The notes beneath the pieces were generated by a model. The model was not told the origin of the DNA. It saw only the letters and a program-made list of their open reading frames with translations, and did not search any database. From positions 5,390,120 to 5,454,119 of the forward strand of contig NC_061455.1 in NCBI RefSeq assembly GCF_022581195.2: 64,000 bases of DNA, in the 5' to 3' direction. This DNA is from Helicoverpa zea. Its lineage: Eukaryota > Arthropoda > Insecta > Lepidoptera > Noctuidae. Position 1 is the first letter of the stretch; the number at the start of each line of letters is the position of its first letter. Position numbers and translations under genes: made by a program. Positions 49,772-61,535 of this stretch are shown here, in pieces.

Positions 49772-49910
49772 GAGTAATAATTATGGGGAACATTCCCCAT
49801 AAAATAATTATGGGGAACATTCCCCATAATTATTACTCTATAATAAAGGCATATAATCACTGCGGCAATATATATATACATATATAATAAAGGCATTATA
49901 ATCACTGCGG
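49772..49910. repeat. Nested palindrome plus duplicated 26-bp unit
   Basis: From gagtaataattatggggaa at 49772 to its inverse ending gagtaataa-type bases at 49838 there is a long palindrome. Within it the unit attatggggaacattccccat occurs twice in direct orientation, each being self-complementary in ATGGGGAA/TTCCCCAT. Directly after it, ataataaaggcat-ataatcactgcgg occurs twice (about 49840-49865 and 49885-49910) around a (TA)n run. Confidence 0.75.
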
Positions 49911-52900
49911 GCTACTAAAAACTTATAAAATATTGATCAAAGAACAAGAAATACTTTAATTTCATTTCATTATGTAGGTATACTCTCATAAATAAATAAA
50001 GAATCCGTACTTCGCAATCTCGCTTCGTCATCTAAAGCAAGAATTTGTGGTTTTCACCTGATATTCGTGACCAGTTTTCATTCGACATCTAATAGACATG
50101 TCTGTCTAAACCCATTTCACAACGACAGTTTTCCGTTTCAAACGACGATTTCAGTTACAAAACGATCAAACTATCTACGTTCCTATAGTTAAAATGGATT
50201 TTTTTATTCAATCGTGTGTGAAATTATATTTTTGAACTGATCTTTTACCTTTTAGGTATTTTTACATTGAACTTTGTACAGGTAATCCAAATGTGTAGTT
50301 GGAACAATGAAACGGTGTGTCACATTTAAGAATAGTGTATGTGGCACAGACTTAAACAGATATAATGTTCGTAAATTGTCTCAGTGATCGATAATAAAAT
50401 TACCCCAAAATACAAACAACCGAAATTCACCTTCTTATAATATTAGTATAAACAAAATTGCGTATCCTTACATAACAGAATACCCAAATGTAAAGAATAT
50501 CAGCGGATTTTCTCAATTTCGTTAAAAGAACCACAGTCATTTGTTTACTTTACTCTCTCGAAACGAGTGGAAACAAATTTCAGTGCGTTGTCGAGCGTTT
50601 AACATTCTTCATGGGGCCTAATTTACAACGTTGGAATACAAAACAAATTCGTTTTCTTTTATTTTTATAAGGACGCGAATGTGAACGTTATTAAACAGAG
50701 CGAAATCATGTGTAAACATTTCAGGAACTCTTTTCATTTTCCCTTTCTTAGAATTTACATTTATTATCAAAGGATTTTTTAATTTTATGAAACCTCGGAA
50801 ACCTCGGCGGTGTTATGTTATTTCAATGGTATTTAAAGCTATTGCTGTTTAATTAGGTTCAACAGCTACGATTATTGTCTTTGTTCTTAGTGCTAATTAA
50901 CGTTCAGTTAATTTTATTGTTTTTATTGGTATGCATAATACAAATTAATAATAGTTAGATTAGATATAATAGTTTGATAGATAAAATAAAATAAGAAGAC
51001 TCAGTTTTATCAGTTTAAAAATACTTGTATCTAGTAATATTTTTTGACACACTACCGCTCAAACAATTGTTCCTTGCAATAAAGCTAATGACAAAAATGA
51101 TCCCGAAACAATTCGCTCAGAACTGTTTACTATATTCCCCTACATCACGTTTACTCGTGACACGTAACAGTCATGACGTCACACAAGAACTTCGTTAATA
51201 CAAAGATTCCATTTCGTTACATTTCGGCATAGTCCTGTCGCCATGTAACTTGCTAATGGACGTCAAGTAGCATTAAGATGAAGTTGTGGAGTTTATGCCA
51301 CGCCCGTCCCCAACTTTGACCACTTCTCATGTCCTTAATGTTTTCCTATGGACATTAAACTTTTGTTGACAACCTCTGACTTAGCTACTTATCTCGCTTG
51401 AGTGCTGACGACAAAAATATTGATGTTCCTACTTTTTTAATGAAGTCTTATCATAAAGTTTTTGGAGTGGATGCTTTTGGTACGAGCAACTGGTGCCTTT
51501 TAAACTCTAGATACATACAATATTGCTGTTGTTTACATTACTTGATTTAAAATTATAAATTAAACTCAAACGTGATATTGACTCACCTTAATATTAATCT
51601 GAGAATTTTCAGTCAAGTACAACGGAGTGGTAAACAAAATTTGAATTTCATGAAACAAACACCTAATTATACCTACACCGGTGTCTAACAAACAAATGTG
51701 AACATTAATCAAAACAATGCTGATCATTAAGAAGCCATGGCTTTTCTCAGCCTCTAATTATTTTTGTGTTATATTTTAAAAACCTCCAAAAGTTATTGTT
51801 GGTCGTTACTCATCTTAGTAATAAGTGTCAAAATGATTTATTTCTTGCTCACTTATTGGGGAACAGCTTTCCATTTTCTTATTTTCATCTGTTTGAGCCG
51901 CTAGTTTTTCTCTCGGATATTTTTCCTAAAACCGATTATTTGGCAAACCGAACGACAGGCTTACACGAATAATTGAATGTCGTGCGAAGTAACATGCTGA
52001 CGTGTGAGTGATGAAAAATTATTTTAACCGTTTGCATCATTATTCAATGAAAAGAAAACTGGCAGACGTCGTGAACCACATTTTGTTGTGGCGTAATCTG
52101 CATTTCATTTTTCTTCCGTGACAATCTGCTGCCAGCCTAAAATGTGCCAATCTGACCTAATCATCATATCATTATGCATGATGGAACTCATCTATGCGGT
52201 GAATGCCGTGAATTGTCACCTGCTATAATGAAAATCGATAAAATAATTGCAGTATTCGACGGGATTACCTGCAAAACTGATCGTAATTAGGCTGCGATAA
52301 CAGTGCTTCAGGCACAAGCCTGTATTATATCATCGTTCGATCCATTCCAGTCCAACTGGGAATGGAACTTGTCATTGCAATTGACATTTAATTAGCATAT
52401 GTCATGATCTCAGGATGCAATCCAAATAATACGAGCGTCTATTAGCTGTATAATGTGTAATAATATAATGATTGGGATATATAGCACCACATTGAAATTA
52501 CGTAAATTAATGCCCCAAAAGTCAGTGTGAATAGCAAGCCATGGGCTTTCCCATTAATAGTCTGAGATTTATTTCCCATAGCTTCTGTTCGGCCCGCCTT
52601 ATTGAAAGACTCTTTGATTGGGGAAGTTGGAGAATGTTTCATTCATTATTTTGATGGCTTCACTGTCAAAAGCAAATTAGGCAATTAAGGAGAGTATTCA
52701 CTGATTTATTTTATTGATGGCTGCTTCTTTGCTGAAATGAAATCGAGAAGCTCGATGCCTAGGACTGCAAAAGTTTTATAGGGTATTCTGACAATATTAA
52801 TAAGTGAATTCTCATAGTAACTTCTGTAATATTTTGTGTCTGAAAAGAAGTTTGTTTATTGGAAGAAATTGGTACGGTAACACAAGGATACATATTACCT

Positions 52901-54527
52901 TTTGTTGTAATTATGTGTTTGTAATTTGTCTCTTTATACATCCAAGGAAAATGAACAGCATAGGTAATTCACGGCCAGTTATCACGCTTGACACACTCCA
53001 CGCAGGTACATAATTACAAATACGTAGGAGGTACCATAGCGTGTCAAGCCTCTCATGAAATATATTTGTTTAGACAGGCATGCCTTCCATTAAGGAAATA
53101 TAATATTTTGAGATCTTCCTTATACTATGCGGTTCATTAATATACGCTTAACGTCAAGTGACGAGGGATTAATTTATGCATTAACATATTCGTACCTAGT
53201 TTTACTGCCTGAAAATCTTTGACGTTAATGAATTGAGAAATGTGTGATGAATATTTCAGAAAAACATTGTGAATCTCGGTAAAATATTTGGTATATTTCA
53301 TGTATAGTCGTTAAATTCGTTAGTTCATAGTAACTGCTTCGTCTGAGCGCTTTAAGAGCTTATCCTCCGTTCGCGAGCTGTAAAGACCATCTGCTGCCAA
53401 CATTTATCAAACAAAAAACTACTCTTTTAATTGTAAATTACGGTTGTAATTGCAGTAAATGATCGTTCTCTCAGCGCTAAGCGCGATTATAGTCGCTTTA
53501 AATTCAAAAGGGATTTTATTGCAGATAGCAAATTAGATACTGTTGAGTTCATATTTCTTTATTTCCTCAACTGTAACTTATTTTATAGAAGCGTTTGTAT
53601 CAGAAAAATATTGCACATGAAGTTGTGTCTATATTCGTAATTGTATTTCAAATTACCTAGTACAGAACAAAGTTCAGTGACTAAGCTGTCTGCTACTGAA
53701 GGTTATTTAACCATTAACCCATAACTGAAGACCCATAACTAATTTTAAAATACATTAAACACGCATATAATGGCTTAAAAACCTCACTGTCTGGTCATCA
53801 TAGCTCATTCTAGGTCTCTAGGCATTTACATGCTATGTACATAGTTAGGTCATCGCCCTACCACCGGGCACTCCTCTATATGCGTCCACGCCCCTCGCGA
53901 CACGGCCAATTACTTAGGACATGACCATGATAAAAGTAATAAACGTATGCCATTCGGAATAAAACCTAAAACTAGTTTGTGTGTAAACGAATCGCGTTGT
54001 TCGTTGAAATTAAATTATTTTATGACGTGAGGATTTCAAAACTAGACGGATACCTGTGGGAAATGTGTAATTTTTATGTAAATTCGCTCTCCTTTTTTCC
54101 TCTAAATTTTTTCCAGAGTAATAAATTGTAAGTAGTCCTTCCGCCAAATAATTGCCTGCAATAATAAATCAAAATTGCAACATATTATTCAACTATACCG
54201 TGCTCATTAAATATTACAGGTATGCTTCCAGAAATTGTTATATTTGCGTACATTTATGATTAAACAATTGAAACCTGAATTACGATTTTCTGAAATACAA
54301 AATGTGTATAGAGCACCTCGCTTCCAATTAATATTGAATTGCAAGAATGTACTTAATATAATTTTAATAAATTGAAATATTGTGTTTAACTAAAATAAAC
54401 ATAAGTTTAAATGGTTTAATACTTGCAATGCAGGAACCGTGGAAGTTACCGAGGCGACTGGACAAAGTTTTGACTGACCGGAATTTGTGCACACAACAAG
54501 TTTCGTTATTCATAGTTCCGAGTCACA
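49911..54527. other. Noncoding stretch upstream of the Ig/FnIII gene
   Basis: About 4.6 kb without a recognisable exon. It may hold regulatory DNA or a 5' non-coding exon of the gene at 54562, but nothing specific can be pointed to. A short inverted pair (cttgacacac/gcgtgtcaag) lies at 52988-53048. Confidence 0.5.
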
Positions 54528-54532
54528 TCAGT
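54528..54532 (+). promoter_or_regulatory. Possible initiator (TCAGT) of the Ig/FnIII gene
   Basis: The arthropod initiator string TCAGT lies 30 bp before the start codon at 54562. No TATA box is evident at the expected distance. This is a weak, short motif, and the 5' UTR could start elsewhere or be spliced. Confidence 0.25.
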
Positions 54533-54561
54533 GTTTAAGACCTCTTTATAATTGTGCTACA

Positions 54562-54625
54562 ATGTTAAGCAACGTTTTTTTGCTATGCATAATACTTCAG
54601 GATTTTCAACTAACAATATCAAACG
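54562..54625 (+). CDS. Exon 1: signal peptide
   Basis: ATG at 54562 encodes MLSNVFLLCIILQDFQLTIS plus N, a hydrophobic leader. The exon must end in phase 1 to join exon 2, and the only GT giving that is 54626-54627 (GGTTACG), a weak donor. The frame would otherwise stop after four more codons. A different upstream first exon is possible. Confidence 0.6.
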
Positions 54626-57600
54626 GTTACGCTGAATAAAAAAATATAAATTCCTCTTACGTTTTCTTTAATATCCTAGATAAAAATAACGTCCGAATTG
54701 GCAACCTTCCCCTTTTGGGAAGTTAGTTTAACATTAGCTGAATGTAAAGCATGCTTTAAACTTTAAAAAAAAACCTAATTTACATTCGAAAAAAATATAC
54801 TATTTTCCTTATATACCTATTATTTATCTTAATCAAAATTAATTTATCTTTCTTTTAATTCCAGTTCGACCCGATGAAGAGTTACCAGAGCCGACTCTTC
54901 GCATCATGGCGAGGTCAACGGTCTACAACGTGGGCGAGACCAAAGCAATCTTTTGTAAAGGACAAAATCTAATAGAGGTACCTACGCATCTAAAACCTTT
55001 TGTTCTAACTTCTGTAGATTATGTTTAACAATAAACTGAAACCCTTTCAAGACTAGTGAATATTATAAATGAATACTATGATCACCTAATACAATTACTA
55101 TAAGGTTATATAATTCTTACTGAGTGGTTTATAAAATAAGATTTGAATTTTTGTCGGGGCACTGATTGAGCAATGATTCTACCAACACGAGTAACTTTAC
55201 AAATGTTCTTGGCACAAGGGACAAGTTGACTAAAACAAGTCTAATCACCATCAAACTTTTCTTCCAGCCTATTCAATGGTTGTCCCCCTCGGGCAAAGTA
55301 GTCGAGGAGCGATCTACCAAGAATAGCAGAGTGTTCGTGGAACGCAAGACTGAGGATGATGGGGTCCTGGTACCCCTCATCATTCATCGCATCAAGATCA
55401 GCGATGGAGGCAACTGGACCTGCAAAGCTGGCAATCTTTCTGAAACGAAAGAGTTTATTGTAGGAGGTAAAGATTTTTTTTTCTATTGTCTGAAAATCAA
55501 ACGAAGTCGGATTCCGATTTGAAAGAATCCATATAAATAATTTTAGTACTAGGCATAAGTTTTTGTAACTCCCGTGGTATGGGTACACGACACCGAGCGA
55601 ATTGATAAAAAAGCTACCCTTCTACAAAATCGAAGATGAATATAATGCACAAAAAATAATATAAACCGACGATTAAGGAGACGACAACGGAGTGTCAGAA
55701 TTTTGCTAACCGTTCGATGAGCCTTTCTTATACCTGAGCCACAATAGCTGTTTTGAATATTCCACAAATTAAGCAACAATACTATATGAACGTTTTCTTT
55801 TTAAAACATTTTATTTTGTAATTTCCAGAGAAAGTTAATATCGCCGACAAGAATGTCACCCTGGAAGGCGAGGAGGGCAAATCAGTGAAGTTGACTTGCG
55901 AAGCCAACGGGTATCCTCTGCCAGTCGTCGTTTGGTACAAGGATAAGCAGCAAATTAGAGGTAAAATTATAGTAAAAATCCTGGGGAATAGTTAATATAC
56001 ATATATATTTGAAGTAAAATTGCTGAGATGAAATTAAAACTTACAAAAAGTGCCCTGTTTCATCTATCTTCTTTGTAGAACAGAAATAAGACATACCAAT
56101 GAAAAAGGATTTGTTAAAATATTACTCTTATTTACAAAATTATAGACAAAACCTTTAGTACAAAAGACAATTAATAATTTCAATTATTGGTTACCACATT
56201 AAACACAGTTGAATAAACAATTTCAAAGGCTATTCTATAATTGGTAGCTAACCATTTAATATTATTTTGTTTTTCACCACAATGGACAACTAAATGTTAT
56301 TTGAATAAATATTTCTGTATATCAAGTACTTTATTTTGTACTAATATGTCTGTTTTCTTTTTCTAGATAAAGATGAGCCCAAGAAGTATTCAATCAAGCA
56401 AGACAACACGTTAGAAATTAAGAAACTCAATCACGCCGATGTTGGCCTTTACGTGTGCAAAGTTAGGCAAAAGGCCTTGTCCCACTACACTGAAAAGACT
56501 GTCCATCTTTCTGTACAACGTAAGTTACTTAAAAGACCCATATAATGTCATAACAACATGTTTTGTGCAGTAGACAGCTGCCAGTTTTCAAGGAATGATA
56601 GCATTTTTGTTCTGACTGACAGCATTCTGTCAACTGCGCCAAAAAACTATTAAACCTGATAAAAGGTATGTTACACTTACGTAAAAGCCAATTAAAGTAA
56701 CTTAAGTAAGACTTAATGTACACAACTGATATCAAAAGAAGATTTCAATATTATTTTTTAATATTTCAAAATATTTATGCATAAAGTAATGTGAAATGTT
56801 GAGACTGTTATTTCATACGTTTTTCATGACGCGAAATGTGTGTAATCAGCAACGTACTTTGATACTATAAAAAATAAACATCAATTTACGGATTGCAATA
56901 TTCTGAACGATTGATTAAAAGATAATTCTCAACTGAAAAGTTTTCAGCTCGTGATAACAGTTTTCATTTGCACAAATTGTAGCCAATCTTGCAATGAAAA
57001 ATGGTTTTTGCATATTTCAATGAAAAATTGTGTTTGCATATAGGGTGCTAATTTATTTATGTTTCGATTTACAACATAATTTTTTCATTGTATAATAGAG
57101 TGCATGAAATTCACGTTCAAATCAAATCAAAATCAAAATATTCTTTATTGTACACCAAGACACAACACAGGACATCACAACATACAAAAACACAGTACAA
57201 TCGGCGGTCTTATTGCTAAATAGCAATTTCTTCCAGACAACCTTTTTATCACGTTTTATGACAAATAAAAATATTTTTTCAGATAAACCAATTTTGTACA
57301 ACATTGACACTCAAATGATTTACACGAACCAAAAATACAAGACTGAAGAGGTTTACGCTATTTTAAATGATACGTGAGTACAATTTCAATACATTTTATT
57401 TAAATAATATATTTATAATATATTTTTAATTCTATGCGTAAACAAACTAGCAATTGGTAACTCGATAGTAAATCGCGGGGCCAAATAATTCGTGGCAATA
57501 CAATAAAAGACTGTAAGACCCGAATTTATTGATAAAAGCCTGTCATCACTTATATCGAGCAAGATGTACTAAATTCTAAAATGTGTTCTCTTTCAGCAAA

Positions 57601-59314
57601 AACGTGACTTGCAGTGCCATTGCCAACCCCCCACCCACCTACAGATGGTATAGGAGAAACAACGGATTCGATGGCGACCCAATCTCCGATCCCGATACGG
57701 TAAGAAAACAGCTCCATCCAGATGCACTATTATTAGTGCTAGCATATGCATGCAGTTGGATAATCTCCTTATGTAAGAACAGACGCCGTAGTCGATTATT
57801 AAGGCTTATGTAAAGAACGATGATGGATATCGTCATTATTACTTCTCACTATATTTTTTGAGATCTTTTTGACACTTCACGTATTATTATAACTGCCACT
57901 AAACCAAAAGTGACGATCACGGGCGCTATCATAATAGCCTAACAGGTTTCTCCGCTTCAACATTTCTTTCGTAAGGAAAAATAGAATAAATCTCATAGAC
58001 CGACCACTATAGCCAGTTAAATATTATTCAAATTGAAACGATAGTGAAATTTAAGAGCAATCTTATTTTCCTATTTTATCTTATTTTTTATAACAAGACT
58101 CTTTAATAAAAACTGTTCTTACAGGTGATCACTTCAGAAGATGGGACCAACTCCGTGCTCATACTGAGAATTAGGGAAGAAAGCGACTATGGTGAATACA
58201 GGTGCTCTGCTAGCAACACCAAGGGCTCCGAGTCCATCATCTTCCACATCAACCCTGGTTCCAGACCTGAGCCCCCAGATTCCGTGAGTTTTATTTTATT
58301 TTGAAGAATTTTAGTTTTACCTGCTGAAGCCGTCTTGGTTTAAAACAGTTTGAAAAAGAGTGAAGTTTGAAACAATTCAAGTACTTAAGTATAATGAGAA
58401 GACGCTTTTATAGAAATGAAACTTTGACCACACGTACAACATCTATTTCTTAAACATATTTTGTTATTGTTTTTCTTTTTGATTTGGAAAATAGATCAAT
58501 AATGGATTGATGTTATTTATTAATGTGTTACAGGTCAGCCTGGTTGGCGCCAATACCACTGATCTCACTTTCAACGTGACTTGTTCAACTTGCATCTTCG
58601 CAACTGGTGATGAAGTTTCGTTAGACCCAAAGAACCTGACAGTTATTGGTATGTATAATCCTTTTACTAAAACCGCATTTTGTGCCTCCTAAAATATGCT
58701 AATTTCCTTCCACAACTTTTAAATATACCAGAAAATATAAATTGACTGGGTGCATGTACTTGCCAAACTTACAAAATATAAATATAACTTGCCCAAGATA
58801 CAGGCAGGTCTAGCTTGGGACGTATTGTCAAACGCTTGAATCACTTTTTGGATTATACATGTATAATATTTTTATATTGTATGTTTCAGGATACATTTTC
58901 CAGCTGGCTGTTGCGAAAGAGGGCTACCCAGTAGACTGGGATGGCGCAGCAGAATATCGTCTGGATGTTGAAGATCCTGAGAGTAAGTAACACTGCTTCT
59001 GTCTTTTTAACGTACTCTGTTCATTATTTGAGGTAAAAGTGGATTTTTAAATGCGCACCAGCTCTTGTTAAATCTATCATAGACAAGTACATGCTTAAAA
59101 CATTTATTCATTGTTAATTGTTTTTGCAGATACTCTGTTCACAGTAGGATCTCTATCGAACAGCACGGTGTACCACGTTCGCGTGCGCACACGCAACGCC
59201 GCGGGTAACTCCGAATGGCTGGAGACTGCTGACGCGAAAACGACAGACGACGCGATCAGGCTCACAGCTGCCTTCACCCTCATTATCGCAGCCATATTAG
59301 TGCATCTTTATTAA
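54562..59314 (+). CDS. GPI-anchored cell-adhesion protein, 3 Ig + 1 FnIII (Fasciclin II/fipi-like), complete gene
   Basis: Eleven coding exons can be joined through GT/AG introns: 54562-54625, 54865-54977, 55268-55466, 55829-55960, 56367-56519, 57283-57373, 57597-57699, 58125-58283, 58534-58648, 58890-58982 and 59130-59314. They total 1407 bases: 468 residues plus stop, with the frame kept at every junction. Residues 1-21 form a signal peptide. Ig domains have their cysteine pairs and tryptophan at C52/W63/C111, C149/W161/C200 and C256/W268/C312, each with a DxGxYxC-like second cysteine motif. An FnIII domain covers about 336-440. The last 20 residues are hydrophobic with no basic tail, like a GPI-attachment signal. 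Several N-glycosylation sites are present (NWT, NLS, NVT, NST). The protein should act at the cell surface in adhesion between neurons or other cells. From memory the layout resembles Drosophila fipi (CG15630) and CG33543, related to Fasciclin II; orthology is unverified. It faces a paralogue at 61853. Confidence 0.88.
54677..54730 (-). repeat. Diverged repeat fragment in intron 1
   Basis: On the minus strand, aacttcccaaaaggggaagg then ttgccaattcgg and a T-rich stretch parallels the repeat fragment at 3396-3470 in order. It is a relic within the first intron. Confidence 0.4.
54865..54977 (+). CDS. Exon 2: first half of Ig domain 1
   Basis: Acceptor ttccag at 54859-54864, donor GTACCT at 54978. 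Enters in phase 1 and leaves in phase 0. Encodes the acidic linker VRPDEELPEPTL and the strand with the first Ig1 cysteine (YNVGETKAIFC, C52). Confidence 0.85.
55268..55466 (+). CDS. Exon 3: second half of Ig domain 1
   Basis: Acceptor cttccag ends at 55267, donor GTAAAG at 55467. Encodes PIQWLSPSGK with the conserved tryptophan and SDGGNWTCKAGN with the second Ig1 cysteine (C111). An open frame that begins at 55166 in the intron and reads through the donor is not the true exon. Confidence 0.9.
55829..55960 (+). CDS. Exon 4: first half of Ig domain 2
   Basis: Acceptor atttccag ends at 55828, donor GTAAAA at 55961. Encodes GKSVKLTCEANGYPLP (C149) and VVVWYKDKQQ (W161), the classic I-set pattern. 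Both ends are in phase 1. Confidence 0.92.
56367..56519 (+). CDS. Exon 5: second half of Ig domain 2
   Basis: Acceptor ttttctag ends at 56366, donor GTAAGT at 56520. Encodes NTLEIKKLNHADVGLYVCKV with the second cysteine of Ig2 (C200). Both ends are in phase 1. Confidence 0.92.
57119..57245 (-). mobile_element. Antisense LINE 3' end in intron 5
   Basis: Read on the minus strand the segment contains ataagaccgccgattgtact and ends gtgtacaataaagaatattt then tgattttgatttgattt, the typical 3' tail of lepidopteran CR1/RTE/Jockey-type LINEs. Only about 130 bp remain. It ends about 37 bp before the acceptor of exon 6. Confidence 0.7.
57283..57373 (+). CDS. Exon 6: linker and start of Ig domain 3
   Basis: Acceptor tttttcag ends at 57282, donor GTGAGT at 57374. 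Enters in phase 1 and leaves in phase 2. Encodes HKPILYNIDTQMIYTNQKYK and a short following stretch, the A strands of Ig3. Confidence 0.85.
57597..57699 (+). CDS. Exon 7: Ig domain 3, first part
   Basis: Acceptor ctttcag ends at 57596, donor GTAAGA at 57700. Encodes KNVTCSAIANPPPTYRWYRR with C256 and W268. The paralogue at 61853 has this exon and the next fused in one. Confidence 0.92.
58125..58283 (+). CDS. Exon 8: Ig domain 3, second part
   Basis: Acceptor ttcttacag ends at 58124, donor GTGAGT at 58284. Phase 0 at both ends. Encodes SVLILRIREESDYGEYRCSA (C312) and the proline-rich hinge RPEPPDS leading to FnIII. Confidence 0.93.
58534..58648 (+). CDS. Exon 9: FnIII domain, first part
   Basis: Acceptor tgttacag ends at 58533, donor GTATGT at 58649. 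Encodes VSLVGANTTDLTFNVTCSTC and on to NLTVIG. Phase 0 in, phase 1 out. A read-through open frame beyond 58648 is intronic. Confidence 0.88.
58890..58982 (+). CDS. Exon 10: FnIII domain, middle
   Basis: Acceptor atgtttcag ends at 58889, donor GTAAGT at 58983. Encodes GYIFQLAVAKEGYPVDWDGA and a short acidic stretch. Phase 1 at both ends. Confidence 0.9.
59130..59314 (+). CDS. Exon 11: end of FnIII and GPI-type C-terminus
   Basis: Acceptor tttttgcag ends at 59129; stop TAA 59312-59314. Encodes NSTVYHVRVRTRNAAGNSEW, the FnIII F and G strands with the Tyr and the N-A-A-G turn, then a short TTDDA spacer and the hydrophobic end LTAAFTLIIAAILVHLY. The lack of charged residues after the hydrophobic run favours GPI attachment over a true transmembrane anchor. 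Confidence 0.92.
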
Positions 59315-60132
59315 AAAAAAGCTTCTGGTTGACGTGGGGATTTTTTTTTAATTCGTGGTATATGTATAAAGAGTTTCTATGGTGATATTTTCGGCTAGGT
59401 TTTTGATAAGTTACGTTGCAGATGAGCGCCGAAAATATGTTGAAAAATGTTTGTTTCAAAGTGCGGAAAAATCAGTGTTAATGTTATGCTTTATTGGTTA
59501 ATACATAGAATATTTACTTCATGTTAATATATTATAAACTTTAAACTGTTTCAATGTATGTTGTTTGGTTTTTATAAATTGAGAGAAAAGTCATCGAAAG
59601 TGAAATGTGTTCGGTGTTTTTGTTATCAGAAATTGTTTAAAAAACTGCGTTATAATTGATGCCAAATATTAAGCCAAATCTTTGAATTGATATTTAAACC
59701 TAATTTTAAGTCTCAGTCCCCATGACATTCCAAAGTAAATGTAGATAGATAATGTTTAATTTAAAACCAAAATAATTGTCTATTATTGAAGTTTAAAATA
59801 ATTAAGTGTTCAATTTCTCTTACCAAATATTTAAACAGCCTGAAGTTATAATTTTAATAGGTAACATTACGTATTTAATAAATATATGTGTACATGAAGT
59901 GTAACTAATTTACATAGGATGGCCGCTCTTGCTTCTTTTATTTTGCAATGAAAAGAGCGCGTACATATATTATTATATAAACATGTATAGTATATTGCTG
60001 TGATTTGCTTATATACATGTTTGAAAGGGTGACATAATTGAGTCGTATATAAAAACATTGTTTATGCTCTAATTATCAAACACGTGATTCTTATTTATTT
60101 TTGTCAGAAAACGTCAAACGTTTCCTAATAAA
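59315..60132 (+). other. 3' UTR of the plus-strand gene, with candidate poly(A) signals
   Basis: AT-rich DNA after the stop. AATAAA occurs at 59877-59882, 60127-60132 and again at 60796-60801; which one is used cannot be told from sequence. The stated end is the second candidate. Confidence 0.45.
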
Positions 60133-61535
60133 CACTCATTTTGACAGATTATTTTAAAAATATATTATTAATTAAAAGTTGCGATCACATCGATACACGT
60201 ATAATTTGATTATTTCACGTTTTTATTATTAAAAATCTAAATGTTTGACTTACCGCGGCAAAAGCACCCATTTTGCAGCTTGTCACTTGTAAATACAATT
60301 ATATAAAAATATTATATGTATAATTATTTAGCTCTGCATAAAATAATGTAGTTTTAAGTTATCGCATTCATGTTGAAGGGTTAAAGTGTACTTTTGGAGC
60401 TAAGTTTATTTTACATCTATATTTAAATTAATATAAATCTTTGCCTACTTATATAACTAGTTACACTTATATAAAGTGATGTCCACTGATTTAGAAAGTA
60501 TGGGTAGGTAACCCTAAAAAGGGTTGTGTTCAAAGCCTACAATAACCCTAATACTAACGTATGGAATTGTAGTCTCTTCTATTCGTTCGTAGGTCTGATG
60601 CGTAAACGAGAGACTTCTATGCATTTCATATGACTAGTAATTGCGTAGTTCTATGAATTAGCTTCAAAAGTACATACATAGGTATGTGTAGCTGGAACTG
60701 ATACATGCACTACGGTCTATGTACGAGTAGATAAATACAGTTAAGTATATTTTAAGTTATCGTCGTTGTTAGAATAAGTTTAATTTTTAAAGTCGAATAA
60801 ATCGAATCCTTAACATTATAAACTATGACAATATTTATGCAGGTACTATTTTGATTCGAAATTTTATTAACGGTTCATTTTTCGAATTTTACATTCCAAC
60901 TTACGAATACCTAACCTAACCTTAATCAATCGGTCAATTTTTATTGCATAAGTCACAGTTTTACCATGTTCTAGCAGGAAGACTGATTATTCTATTGTAT
61001 ATTTGTTTTCCTTTGTATCGCTTCTTTAGGTAAAACATAGATAGGATTACCTTAAATGATGTACTGGAGATAATCGATTTGAAAGGTCAATCTTTGAGAT
61101 TGCTGTATGAAAACATTATGACATGAATGACAATCCCTATTGACATTTTCATTGCGCGTGACACGATAAGAATTTTATTGAATATTACTTGCAAAGTTAG
61201 CTTAAGAAGCTTGGTATCACTAAAGTTAAGGGATCCTTTGGGCTTCATGCCCATGCTGCATTGTCGCAAACAAGAATCGCGACATTTACATAAAATTTAT
61301 AAGTAGTTGAAGAAAAATCATTGTTTTATAAAATGTTTATTGCCGTTTGTACCTAATGTACCACTCTGGTAATTTCTACTGTGTACATACATAATATTGT
61401 CGGCTAATGAGTTTCATATACACTAATTGTTATGTTAATTACACTGGTGTTTCTGCCTCTAATAAAATGGTTTATAAACATTTAATTTGTGTTTCTAATT
61501 TATGAAATGAAAAACATTTCTTATAAACAATACCT
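60133..61535. other. Spacer between the convergent genes
   Basis: No exon recognised. It probably holds the rest of one or both 3' UTRs. Minus-strand AATAAA signals are present at 61536-61541 and 61336-61341. Confidence 0.45.

Noticed and set aside
52988..53048. Short inverted pair cttgacacac/gcgtgtcaag
   Set aside because: About 10-bp arms with no further symmetry or target duplication; could be chance.
55166..55522. Single 118-codon open frame including exon 3 of the adhesion gene
   Set aside because: It extends into both introns; the GT/AG-bounded 55268-55466 fits the Ig domain and the overall frame.
57583..57813. Open frame reading through exon 7
   Set aside because: Sequence after 57699 is intronic; the Ig domain continues in frame at 58125.
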